From Acetobacteraceae bacterium (GTDB lineage: Bacteria; Pseudomonadota; Alphaproteobacteria; Acetobacterales; Acetobacteraceae): a stretch of 10,715 bases of DNA. Made by a program: the position numbers and the translations under genes. Shown here one piece after another: positions 1-6,668 of the stretch. Below the pieces are notes generated by a model. That model made no database searches. It saw only the letters and a list, made by a program, of their open reading frames with translations, and had not been told where the DNA came from. The stretch is taken from positions 1 to 10,715 of the forward strand of contig JASHVB010000662.1 in the NCBI GenBank assembly GCA_030039695.1, written 5' to 3'. Each line of letters opens with the position of its first letter. Position 1 is the first letter of the stretch.

Positions 1-2
1 AT

Positions 3-1028
3 ATGCTGCCGTTCCGGGGGCGTCTGATGTACGCCTCCGATGTCGGCTATCATACGCCTTCGACCCCATTTTATGTGAACCTGGAACACTGGAGCTCGTT
101 TCCGAGCGATTCCTCGACCTATTGGTTCGCTCTTTCGTTTGGTTTGTACCGGCTCAAGCGACCGCTCGGTCTTGTGGCGATGCTTTATTCGACGCTGTGG
201 ATGTGCCTGGTTCGGCTTTACCTCGGCGTCCACTACCCATCGGATCTCGTCGTCGGCGCAGCCCTCGGCATCGGTGTAGTTTGGCTCGTGGAATGGTCGC
301 TGATGCGCCAGGTAACATTGATGCGCATCATCATGCAGCGCATCTCCACGTGGGAGCATGAGCGTGCTGACCTATTCTACGCGGTTGCTTTCGTCATTTC
401 CCTCGAACCGACGATGATGTTTGATGACCTGCGGGATTTCGTGCGCGCGGCAACGCACGTGCTCCGCCTCTCTGGCTATGTCGAGGTTGGCGAAGGTGCT
501 GCGTTGTTCATGCTTGCGGCCGTCGGCTTGTTGCTGGTTGCCGGAGCCGCATCGGTTGTCATGTTGCGTCGCCGCCGAGGCGACGCGTGCATCGGGCATC
601 GCATGGGCTGCCGCAACCCACGAAGATTGCAAAATAGTTCCCCACCAGCCACTGCGGCCCACTGGCATCTGGGCGAAACATCTGGTTTTCGTCATCCCGG
701 CAGAAGTCGGGAGTTGAGCCACACAGCCCCAGCTTTCGCGGGGACGACGCTGCACGGTATAGGTTTCGCCGGCATCGAAGGTGCGATCGCTTCGATCATC
801 TCACCGAACCAGTACGTAGATGATGAAACCGGCGAACCCGAGCAGGTAGAGGATCAACAACACCGCTCGGATCGGCGTGGCATAGGCTTGGATGCCGGGC
901 GCGAGGCCGACGATGATCCACAACGCCATGGTCGCGCCCGTGAGGATCTGCGCGGCGTGCATTTCGGCAGATGTGGCCGGGAAGAAGCTCACGATATTGC
1001 AGCAGCGGCGTACGCCGCAATCATGTGA
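3..1028 (+). CDS. PAP2-family membrane phosphatase, 5' partial, C-terminus uncertain
   Basis: PAP2/type-2 phosphatidic acid phosphatases remove phosphate from lipid phosphates or undecaprenyl diphosphate at the membrane. The gene enters from the left edge; ATG at 3 is just the first in-window Met, and LPFRGRLMY (residues 2-10) may be the remnant of family motif 1. Motif 2 reads SSFPSDSST (31-39) and motif 3 VRLYLGVHYPSD (70-81), with R71, H77 and D81 in the expected spacing. The motif-2 histidine normally following PSD/PSG is replaced by Ser, and the Ser of motif 3's SR pair is Val. Hydrophobic segments lie near 55-70, 82-98, 124-134 and 166-187. After the basic MLRRRRGD (187-194) the protein loses membrane character. 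It then translates a REP-like element (691-748) and antisense of the ORF at 801-992. The natural protein probably ends near residue 190-215, and the stop at 1026-1028 may be accidental. Family call fairly sure; substrate unknown. Confidence 0.7.
   Translation: MLPFRGRLMYASDVGYHTPSTPFYVNLEHWSSFPSDSSTYWFALSFGLYRLKRPLGLVAMLYSTLWMCLVRLYLGVHYPSDLVVGAALGIGVVWLVEWSLMRQVTLMRIIMQRISTWEHERADLFYAVAFVISLEPTMMFDDLRDFVRAATHVLRLSGYVEVGEGAALFMLAAVGLLLVAGAASVVMLRRRRGDACIGHRMGCRNPRRLQNSSPPATAAHWHLGETSGFRHPGRSRELSHTAPAFAGTTLHGIGFAGIEGAIASIISPNQYVDDETGEPEQVEDQQHRSDRRGIGLDAGREADDDPQRHGRAREDLRGVHFGRCGREEAHDIAAAAYAAIM
691..748. repeat. REP-like intergenic inverted repeat
   Basis: The ends are GTCATCCCGGCAGAAG (691-706) and, read in reverse complement, GTCGTCCCCGCGAAAG (748-733). 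They match at 12 of 16 positions and are separated by about 26 bp. This arrangement is typical of REP/ERIC-like chromosomal repeats common between genes in GC-rich proteobacteria. It lies inside the open frame of the upstream PAP2 gene, which argues that the gene's real end is upstream. GTCATCCCGG recurs at 2792-2801 in another hairpin. Confidence 0.55.
801..992 (-). CDS. small two-helix membrane protein, function unknown
   Basis: This is a 63-residue ORF with a GTG start and TGA stop. Two hydrophobic stretches, about 15-32 (ILTGATMALWIIVGLAP and on) and 41-62 (IRAVLLILYLLGFAGFIIYV), would form a helical hairpin in the inner membrane. The final residues are LVR. I do not recognise a family. 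No good ribosome binding site precedes either GTG at 992 or the internal ATG at 962 (Met11), so the start is unsure. The opposite-strand translation is charged, repetitive and protein-unlike, whereas this strand gives a coherent membrane protein, so I favour it as the real gene. It is on the same strand as the TPR gene, 181 bp downstream of that gene's stop, so read-through transcription is possible. Confidence 0.45.
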   Translation of the reverse strand: MSFFPATSAEMHAAQILTGATMALWIIVGLAPGIQAYATPIRAVLLILYLLGFAGFIIYVLVR

Positions 1029-1173
1029 TGCACCGATCGATGCTCCTTCTGCAGGGTCGCTGGATTGTGGACGCTGCGAAAACGTCGCCCCAGATTTTGC
1101 CTCCGGTGAGGACGCGCGTCGACGCTCAGCCCAGAGGCGGGGCGTCTTCGGCGTCTTCGGCCACCCACCTCAC

Positions 1174-2625
1174 TCAGCTGGCCGCGGCCTGCACCGGAGC
1201 GCCGTGGAGCTCGTGCGCCAGAGCGGAGGAGACTTCGGCTAGCAGCTCATCCCAGGCGCCGGGTCGGGTCTGACGGAACAGGCGGACGGTCGGGTACCAG
1301 GGACTGTCGCGTCGATCCAGCATCCAGCGCCAGTCGGCCGCTTTCGGGACCATGATCCAGACCGGCCGGGCCAACGCGCCGGCGAGATGCCCCATGGCGG
1401 TGTCCACCGTGATGATCATGTCCAGGTTTTCCATCACCGCGGCGGTCTCGCCGAAATCGGTGAGATCGTTGGCCAGGTCGGTCATGCCGCGGAAATGCGC
1501 CATGGCTGCCAGGTCGCGCACCGGCATCGGCTTTTGCAGCGATACAAAGGCGGCGTCGCCCGCCTCGGCGATCGGACGCAGCCGCTCTAGCGGCAATGAA
1601 CGGCGCCGGTCGTTGGGATGCGTCGGGCGGCCGGTCCAGGCCAGGCCGATACGGCGGCCCGGCGGCAGTTGCGCTGCCAGCTTGTCGCGCCAGAAGGCGG
1701 TGCGCGCCGGATCCGCCTTCAAGTACGGAATCTTGCTGGGGATCGAGTCCAGCTTCGTCTGGAACAGATACGGCAAGCTCGACAGGCGACAGTGCGCAGC
1801 ATGCCCTGGCACGTCGTTCCAGCGGTGGCAGTACTGCTTCACGCCCGGGATGTCGCGCAGCAACGGTCCCATCTCGGCGGAACACCCAAGAACGACGCCG
1901 TCGCAGCGCTGAGCGGCCATGGGTATGTACCGCGCGAACTGGATGGTGTCGCCATAGCCCTGATCGCCGACCAGGAGGATGCGGCCCTTCGGGATCGCCA
2001 TGCCGTTCCAATGCGCCGAGGTCATCTTCGGTATGGTGGTCTTGCCGGCCGCAGTCTCATTGCGCCACTCGTACTCAAGCCAGCCCGGCTCGAACTCGCC
2101 CATCGCCAGCAGGTTCTGCGCCAGCGCAAGGTGGCCATCGGCGTGGTCGTGCTTCAGCCCGAGCGCACGCAGCAGACAGGCGACGGCGCGCTCGCGGTCG
2201 TCCACGTCGACGAATATGAGCGACAGGTTGACCAGGTGGTCAGGGTTGCTCGGATCCAGCCGGACCGACTCCTGCCCCGCGGTCAATGCCTGGTCCATGC
2301 GGTCGGTGGCCCGGCAGAGCGACGCGAGATGCGCATACCAAGTGGCATTGCCGGGGCGGAGTCGCGTCGCACGTTCGAGCAATTCGACGCCGCGTTCGGG
2401 ATCGTTCTGCTGGGCGGCGACGATACCAAGCAAAGCCAGTGCAGCGGGGTGGTCGGGGATGGCAGCGAGGACGTCGCTGCAGATTCCGGCGGCCTCGTTG
2501 TAGCGCTTGGCCTGGGCGGCACCCTGCGCGCGGATCAAGGCTTGTTCCGTGGTTTCGCCGCCAGGGACAGGCGAGGGGGCGGACGCTCCTGACTGGGCGA
2601 CGCCGGTTGTGTTTGTGGCGCTCAT
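1174..2625 (-). CDS. TPR protein with glycosyltransferase-9-like C-terminal domain
   Basis: This 483-residue soluble protein has an ATG start at 2625, TGA stop, no signal peptide and no membrane segment. After a low-complexity Ser/Pro-rich N-terminus (about 1-25) come four tetratricopeptide-like repeats of about 34 residues (29-63, 64-97, 98-131, 132-165) and a partial fifth ending GWLEYEWR (181-188). The C-terminal half resembles GT-B glycosyltransferase family 9/heptosyltransferase-like domains. It has GDQGYGDTIQFARYIP (220-235), the nucleotide-sugar-side segment RIGLAWTGRPTHPNDRRRS (325-343), FVSLQK (360-365), and the donor-binding-type stretch ITVDTAMGHLAGAL (405-418). It ends with DWRWMLDRRDSPWYPTVRLF (431-450). 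Such fusions are annotated as TPR-containing glycosyltransferases, and a role in glycosylating protein or surface polysaccharide is inferred from the family. The donor and acceptor are unknown. No strong Shine-Dalgarno is visible before the start. Confidence 0.82.
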   Translation of the reverse strand: MSATNTTGVAQSGASAPSPVPGGETTEQALIRAQGAAQAKRYNEAAGICSDVLAAIPDHPAALALLGIVAAQQNDPERGVELLERATRLRPGNATWYAHLASLCRATDRMDQALTAGQESVRLDPSNPDHLVNLSLIFVDVDDRERAVACLLRALGLKHDHADGHLALAQNLLAMGEFEPGWLEYEWRNETAAGKTTIPKMTSAHWNGMAIPKGRILLVGDQGYGDTIQFARYIPMAAQRCDGVVLGCSAEMGPLLRDIPGVKQYCHRWNDVPGHAAHCRLSSLPYLFQTKLDSIPSKIPYLKADPARTAFWRDKLAAQLPPGRRIGLAWTGRPTHPNDRRRSLPLERLRPIAEAGDAAFVSLQKPMPVRDLAAMAHFRGMTDLANDLTDFGETAAVMENLDMIITVDTAMGHLAGALARPVWIMVPKAADWRWMLDRRDSPWYPTVRLFRQTRPGAWDELLAEVSSALAHELHGAPVQAAAS

Positions 2626-2787
2626 GCAGAAGAAATTGCCTTGCCGGCCGGTGCAGCGGCAAGGGGCATGGCGCGGTTGTCCGGAGCTGCCGCGGTTATC
2701 TCGCGCGCTGGTGAATCACAGTTCCGACGCGGCCGTGACGAGACGCCCGATCGTTCGGCACAAACCTCAGCAAGCCACGACGCCGAG

Positions 2788-2821
2788 CATCGTCATCCCG
2801 GATTTCGCCGGACTGACGATG
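2788..2821. repeat. REP-like hairpin in the TPR/secreted-protein gap
   Basis: The outer arms CATCGTCA (2788-2795) and TGACGATG (2814-2821) are perfectly complementary. After a 2x2 internal mismatch a second perfect stem follows, CCGG (2798-2801) with CCGG (2808-2811), closing a six-base loop. It contains GTCATCCCGG, identical to 691-700. It lies 89 bp past the stop of the minus-strand secreted-protein gene, so it could also act as a 3' RNA stabiliser or weak terminator, although no T-run follows on either strand. Confidence 0.5.
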
Positions 2822-2909
2822 GTCGGCGCGCTGTCATGCAGTCGCTGGCCGCTGGTCAATGCGCCACCGACCCGCGCCCACCAGGGGACGCGCTCTCCGC
2901 TCCTTTGGT

Positions 2910-3257
2910 TCACTGCACCGTTCCGTACGAGGGCGCTCCGATGCCAGGGCAGGCGCACTGTGAGCCGGGCGGCAGATTCGGCGGCGCCGCGCAGGTATAG
3001 ACACCGGCGTAGCAAGTGCCGCTGTACCCGGGAGGGGCCGGCGTGTAGGGTGGCGGTGGCGCATAGGCGACTGGTGGCGGTCCGTAATAAACAGGCGGCG
3101 GGGCGTAATAGACAGGCGGCGGCGCATAGACCGGCGGAAAGCCAAGGCCGATACCCACAAACACCCGCGCCTGCGCCGCTGCCGGCAGCAACACCGTGGC
3201 TGCGCACAGGCCGAGGATCAGCGAAACTCGTACACCCTTGCGGGATGCGAACAGCAT
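2910..3257 (-). CDS. small secreted Pro/Tyr-repeat protein with four-cysteine tail
   Basis: I chose ATG at 3257 because GGGAG lies 9 nt upstream. The frame is open further upstream but without a comparable signal. The 115-residue product starts with a basic N-region (SRKGVR), a hydrophobic core (VSLILGLCAATVLLPAAA) and a likely signal-peptidase I site AQA|RVF after residue 30, predicting export. The mature part carries tandem PPPVYY-type units (PPVYAPPPVYYAPPPVYYGP, 41-60, continuing to about 77), encoded by imperfect 21-24-bp DNA repeats at about 3027-3137. The C-terminal tail has cysteines at 82, 89, 101 and 103, the last two as CACPG, followed by GIGAPSYGTVQ. The repeat resembles PXPV-type repeat proteins of unknown function. 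A cell-envelope or surface location is likely. The conserved-looking tail, rather than the repeat, is probably the functional part; the cysteines could form disulfides or bind metal. Confidence 0.72.
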   Translation of the reverse strand: MLFASRKGVRVSLILGLCAATVLLPAAAQARVFVGIGLGFPPVYAPPPVYYAPPPVYYGPPPVAYAPPPPYTPAPPGYSGTCYAGVYTCAAPPNLPPGSQCACPGIGAPSYGTVQ

Positions 3258-3331
3258 GCCGTCAAACTCCCAATTCCTGCTTCCGAGGCAACCGGCGAAC
3301 CGCGGCGCAATTACGGCACACACTCAGCGCC

Positions 3332-3360
3332 ATTGTACCGCAGTGTAACCTTTGTCTCGC
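3332..3360 (-). promoter_or_regulatory. candidate promoter of the secreted Pro/Tyr-repeat gene
   Basis: On the minus strand TACAAT (3337-3332) matches five of six bases of the sigma-70 -10 box, 75 bp before the ATG at 3257. The -35 region around 3360-3355 (GCGAGA) is poor, so the promoter would be weak or activator-dependent, and it may not be sigma-70. Confidence 0.33.
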
Positions 3361-3434
3361 ATCGCGAGATCGTCACCAGTCCGTCGGCGGACCCGCTCCG
3401 GATGAAACGGCGGCGGGCGGTGCCAAGATCGCCG

Positions 3435-3459
3435 TTCTCTTGAGGAACGAGCAAGAGAA
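3435..3459. other. short inverted repeat between cueR and the secreted-protein gene
   Basis: TTCTCTTG (3435-3442) and CAAGAGAA (3452-3459) form a perfect 8-bp stem with a 9-base loop. It lies 70 bp beyond the cueR stop on that strand. No T-run follows. It could be a second 3' hairpin of the copper operon or an operator upstream of the secreted-protein gene; the sequence does not decide. Confidence 0.3.
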
Positions 3460-3502
3460 GGGTGCGGCGCCTCGAGCCCGCCATCGGCCTCTCACGCCAG
3501 GG

Positions 3503-3529
3503 GGCGGGGCAGGCCCTGCACGTCCCGCC
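3503..3529 (-). terminator. GC-rich hairpin at the end of the copper operon
   Basis: GGCGGGGC (3503-3510) pairs with GTCCCGCC (3522-3529) to form an 8-bp stem with one G-T pair and an 11-base loop, starting within the cueR stop codon. It lacks a following T-tract, so intrinsic termination is uncertain; it may instead protect the 3' end. Confidence 0.4.
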
Positions 3530-3933
3530 TAGAGTTCACCAGCAGTGCCTGCGAGATCGTCCAGGATCGGGCATTCCGGTCTCTCGTCGCCGTGACAGCG
3601 ATCGGCCAACTCGGCGAGCGCCGAGCGCATGGTGCGCAGTTCCTTCAGCTTGCGATCGATGCGTGCGATGTGGTGCAGCGCGATCGCCTTTACATCGGCA
3701 CTCGCGCGGCCGCGATCGCGGTACAGCGCGACGAGCTGCTTCAAATCCTCGATCGTGAAGCCCAGCCGCCGAGCACGGCCGATGAAGCGCAGCATCGCCA
3801 CGTCGGCGTCGGTATAGCCGCGATAGTGATTGGCGCCGCGCGCCGCTGCGGACACCAGGCCAATCGATTCGTAGTAACGAATGGTCTTGGCGGGAACCGC
3901 GGCCTGTTGCGCCGCCTCGCCGATCGTCATCAT
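3529..3933 (-). CDS. cueR: CueR/HmrR-type Cu(I)-responsive MerR-family regulator
   Basis: MerR-family activators bind the long spacer of their target promoter and, when metal-loaded, distort it to switch on transcription. This protein has 134 residues, the size of CueR. The N-terminal winged helix-turn-helix [20 protein letters not shown] (2-21) is followed by [16 protein letters not shown] and a dimerisation helix. The metal loop is [16 protein letters not shown], with Cys113 and Cys121 separated by seven residues as in E. coli CueR (Cys112/Cys120). Ser78 in RASADVK aligns with CueR Ser77, the residue associated with +1 metal selectivity. The ATG at 3933 is chosen over the one at 3954 because GGGAGG lies about 7 nt upstream. 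This start overlaps the copA stop by four bases (ATGA), implying translational coupling. It probably activates copZ-copA and, being in the same operon, itself. Ag(I) or Au(I) could also be sensed. Confidence 0.9.
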   Translation of the reverse strand: MMTIGEAAQQAAVPAKTIRYYESIGLVSAAARGANHYRGYTDADVAMLRFIGRARRLGFTIEDLKQLVALYRDRGRASADVKAIALHHIARIDRKLKELRTMRSALAELADRCHGDERPECPILDDLAGTAGEL

Positions 3934-6317
3934 GCCGCACCTCCCGGGCGCCATCGGCGCAACAGCAGCGCGTTCGACACCACGCTAACCGAGGACATCG
4001 CCATCGCCCCGCCAGCGATCATCGGGTTCAGCAACCCGATGCCGGCGAGCAGGATACCCACGACGTTATACGCAAAGGCCCAGAACAGGTTCTGCCGGAT
4101 CTTCCGATGGGTGGCCCGGCTGACGGCGATGGCGTCGGCGACAAGGAGCGGGTCGGACCGCATCAGCGTTATCCCGGCAGCCTTGATCGCTACATCGGTC
4201 CCGGTGCCCATGGCGATGCCGACATCGGCCTGCGCCAGCGCCGGCGCATCGTTGACCCCATCGCCGACCATGGCGACGCAGTGACCATGCTTTTGCAGTT
4301 GGGCGGTGACTGCGGCCTTGTCCCCGGGTAGTACCTCGGCGCGTACGTCGCTGATGCCAAGGCTGGCTGCGACCGCTTCGGCGGCATGGCGGTTGTCGCC
4401 GGTCAGCAGCACGGTGGCGATCCCCATGGCGTGCAGGCGGTGGACGGCAGCGGCGGCGGTCGTGCGCAGCGGGTCCGTCACCGCGATGGCGCCCAACAGC
4501 GCCGGCGGCGCGAGATCCGCGAGGAACATGACGGACCGCCCCCTCGCTTCCAGCGTGGTTGCGGCAGCGTCCACGGTGATCGGCACGCGGTTCGTCGCCA
4601 TCAGCGCGCGGTTGCCGAGCACGATGCGACGGCCGCCGACGGTCGCCACAAGTCCGAGGCCGGGCACGCTTTGGAAATCGCTCAGCGGTGGTAATGGCAG
4701 CCCCTCGGCGCGGGTCAGAACGGCGCGGGCCAGCGGATGCTCGCTGCCGGTCTGCGCGGCCGCCGCGAGTGCCAGCACTGTCTCTTCGTCGGCTGCGGCC
4801 GACAGAATTTCCGTGACCGCCGGCTTGCCCTCGGTCAACGTGCCGGTCTTGTCGAGCACGACGGTGTCGATGTGCCGCGCCGCTTCCAGGGTTTCAGCGT
4901 CGCGGATCAGGATGCCGGCGCGGGCGGCGACGCCGGTGCCGGCCATCAGCGCGGTCGGCGTCGCCAGCCCGAGCGCGCATGGACAGGCGACCACCAGGAT
5001 CGCGACGGCGGCGATCAGCCCGGTGGTGAAGTCGGCGCCAAATATCCACCACCCCAAAAATGCGCCGAGCGCACAGGCTAGCACCACCGGCACGAACACC
5101 GCCGCGACCCGGTCCACCAGGCGCTGCACTGGCGCCTTGTGCGATTGCGCGCCTTCCACCAGCGCGATGACGCGCGCCAGCATCGTGTGGTCGCCAACTG
5201 CGGTGATTGCGACCCGCAGCAGACCGGAGCCGTTAATCGCGCCGCCGGTCACCGCATCGCCTGCATGCTTGTCCACCGGGAGGCTCTCACCGGTCAGCAT
5301 GCTTTCGTCGGCCTGGCTCTCGCCGGAGAGGATGCGGCCGTCGGCGGGAATGCGCTCACCCGGGCGAACCACGACGATATCGCCGGTCGAGATGGCGGCG
5401 ACGGCGATCTCCATCGTGCTGCCGTCGGGGCGCTCTATCCGGGCAGTGTCGGGACGCAGCACGAGAAGCGCGCGGATCGCCGAGCCGGCGGCGCGGCGGG
5501 CACGAGCTTCCAGCCACCGGCCGAGCAAGACCAGGGTGATCACGACGGCCGCGGCGTCGAAATACGTGTCTGCGCGGCCGAAGCCGACCAGAACGGCGCT
5601 GTAGCAGTAAGCGGCTGACGTCCCGAGTGCGACCAGCAGGTCCATGTTGCCGGTGCCAGCGCGTACCGCCTTCCATGCGGCGACATAGAAGCGCGCACCG
5701 AACACGAACTGCACTGGTGTGGCGAGTAGCAATGCCAGCCAGCCCGGCAGCGGCACACCGAACATCGGCAGCGTGAGCGGCACCGATAGAATGGCCGCAG
5801 CGACCAGCTGCCAGAGCTGACGGTGCAGCTGCGCCTGATCTGCCGACTCTGCCGCCCGCTGTTGATCGGCGTCGCCGGTGAGCAGTTCGGCATCGTAGCC
5901 GGCATCACGCACCGCTTCGATCAGCGAGGACGTGCGCAAGAGGCCGCCGATCCCCTCGACTGTCGCATGTTCTGTGGCGAGGTTGACCTCGGCGTGGCGT
6001 ACCCCAGACACGCCCGCAAGGGCCTTCTCGACGCGGTTCACGCAGGTGGCGCAGGTCATGCCCTGGATCGCCAGTTCCCGGCGCTCGGTGCGAATTTCAT
6101 AGCCGGCGTCGGTCACCGCATGCGCCAGTCGTTCTGGCGTAACACGCCGCGGATCGAAGCAGACATCCGCCTGCTCTTGTGCCAGGCTCACCGTCGCGGT
6201 GACGCCCGGCAACCCGTTCAACGCGTTTTCCACGCGATTGACGCAGGTGGCGCATGTCATGCCCGCGATGGGCAGCTGCGCGTGGTCGTCGTCGGCTGTG
6301 CTGAGCTGAGTGTCCAT
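3930..6317 (-). CDS. copA: Cu(I)-exporting P1B-type ATPase
   Basis: CopA pumps Cu(I) out of the cytoplasm across the inner membrane using ATP. The 795-residue product has two N-terminal heavy-metal-associated domains, each with GMTCATC (19-25 and 86-92), then eight predicted membrane helices from about 168. P-type ATPase signatures are complete: actuator TGES (342-345), transmembrane metal site CPC (445-447), phosphorylated Asp489 in DKTGT, SEHP (525-528) in the nucleotide-binding domain, and GDGVNDAP (685-692). The P1B-1 copper signature in the last helices is also present: N743 and YN (750-751), and M774-S775-S776. ATG at 6317 starts directly before the first HMA domain and 7 bp after the upstream chaperone's stop. 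The frame is open upstream, but that extension would overlap the chaperone gene and looks unlike protein. The stop overlaps cueR. Silver transport is also possible for this family. Confidence 0.96.
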   Translation of the reverse strand: MDTQLSTADDDHAQLPIAGMTCATCVNRVENALNGLPGVTATVSLAQEQADVCFDPRRVTPERLAHAVTDAGYEIRTERRELAIQGMTCATCVNRVEKALAGVSGVRHAEVNLATEHATVEGIGGLLRTSSLIEAVRDAGYDAELLTGDADQQRAAESADQAQLHRQLWQLVAAAILSVPLTLPMFGVPLPGWLALLLATPVQFVFGARFYVAAWKAVRAGTGNMDLLVALGTSAAYCYSAVLVGFGRADTYFDAAAVVITLVLLGRWLEARARRAAGSAIRALLVLRPDTARIERPDGSTMEIAVAAISTGDIVVVRPGERIPADGRILSGESQADESMLTGESLPVDKHAGDAVTGGAINGSGLLRVAITAVGDHTMLARVIALVEGAQSHKAPVQRLVDRVAAVFVPVVLACALGAFLGWWIFGADFTTGLIAAVAILVVACPCALGLATPTALMAGTGVAARAGILIRDAETLEAARHIDTVVLDKTGTLTEGKPAVTEILSAAADEETVLALAAAAQTGSEHPLARAVLTRAEGLPLPPLSDFQSVPGLGLVATVGGRRIVLGNRALMATNRVPITVDAAATTLEARGRSVMFLADLAPPALLGAIAVTDPLRTTAAAAVHRLHAMGIATVLLTGDNRHAAEAVAASLGISDVRAEVLPGDKAAVTAQLQKHGHCVAMVGDGVNDAPALAQADVGIAMGTGTDVAIKAAGITLMRSDPLLVADAIAVSRATHRKIRQNLFWAFAYNVVGILLAGIGLLNPMIAGGAMAMSSVSVVSNALLLRRWRPGGAA

Positions 6318-6324
6318 GGCGTGC

Positions 6325-6546
6325 CTACGCCGCCAACCGCTCCGCCCCGTAGCCGGCCTTGCGTACCGCAGCGACGAGATCGTCCGCAGCGGCGCTGCCC
6401 TCAACTTCGGCGTAGCCGGCTTCCAGATCGACGCGGACATGCGCCGCACCGGGCACATGCGAAAGCACGCGCGCCACAGAATTCACGCAGCCCACGCAGG
6501 TCATGCCGCTGACGGCGAGGCGTGTGGTTGCAGCATCGGCTGACAT
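6325..6546 (-). CDS. copZ: CopZ-like HMA-domain copper chaperone
   Basis: Small HMA-domain proteins carry Cu(I) in the cytoplasm and hand it to the metal-binding domains of CopA. This 73-residue protein is a single domain: [20 protein letters not shown] (8-27) contains the CxxC pair Cys17/Cys20. The beta-alpha-beta pattern then runs through [14 protein letters not shown] and [18 protein letters not shown] at 6546 is preferred over GTG at 6570 because AGAGGA lies about 9 nt upstream and the HMA fold starts soon after. It is the first gene of the copper operon, 7 bp ahead of copA. Its CxxC middle residues (VG) differ from the AT in both CopA domains, so it is not a fresh duplicate of those. Family sure; chaperone role inferred from context. 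Confidence 0.85.
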   Translation of the reverse strand: MSADAATTRLAVSGMTCVGCVNSVARVLSHVPGAAHVRVDLEAGYAEVEGSAAADDLVAAVRKAGYGAERLAA

Positions 6547-6576
6547 GGCGGCGCGTCCTCTGGTGGTCACGTGCGC

Positions 6577-6607
6577 GAGATGAGGATTACCAGCGCTGGA
6601 AGGTCAA
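6577..6607 (-). promoter_or_regulatory. candidate CueR-box promoter of the copper operon
   Basis: On the minus strand TTGACCTTCCAGCGCTGG (6607-6590) matches the left side of known CueR/HmrR operators, where TTGACC is the -35 box and CCTTCC is one dyad arm. CCAGCGCTGG (6590-6599) is a perfect 10-bp palindrome. The outer right arm is GGTAATCC instead of the usual GGAAGG, so the dyad is imperfect. The -10 at the MerR-type 19-bp spacing reads CATCTC, which is poor. It lies 31-61 bp before copZ, a suitable place, and is the only such site in the divergent gap. Confidence 0.5.
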
Positions 6608-6668
6608 GGGCGGTGGCGCCGTGTGCCCGGATGGTCAAAACTGCGCCCAGCACATGGGAGAGGAGCGC

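Noticed and set aside
1141..1160. GGCGTCTTC tandem duplication after the TPR gene as a regulatory element.
   Set aside because: There are only two copies in GC-rich DNA; it has no dyad or clear relation to a start or stop.
1618..2592. A 324-codon plus-strand open frame opposite the TPR-glycosyltransferase gene.
   Set aside because: It has no recognisable domain; the minus strand has ordered TPR and GT9-like motifs. It is a shadow.
3027..3137. Short tandem repeats considered as a CRISPR-like array.
   Set aside because: They are imperfect in-frame 21-24-bp coding repeats for PPPVYY units, with no unique spacers.
3258..3323. A start at 3323 for the secreted Pro/Tyr-repeat protein.
   Set aside because: It would put 22 extra residues before the signal peptide, and only ATG at 3257 has a well-placed GGGAG.
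4306..5604. A 432-codon plus-strand open frame opposite copA.
   Set aside because: Its Ser/Ala/Arg/Thr-rich composition has no motif, and it lies wholly opposite the unmistakable ATPase gene. It is a shadow of copA codon bias.
6318..6458. A longer CopA start at 6458.
   Set aside because: It would overlap nearly all of the copZ-like gene in another frame; the added residues are Arg-rich and unlike protein, while ATG at 6317 directly precedes the first HMA domain.
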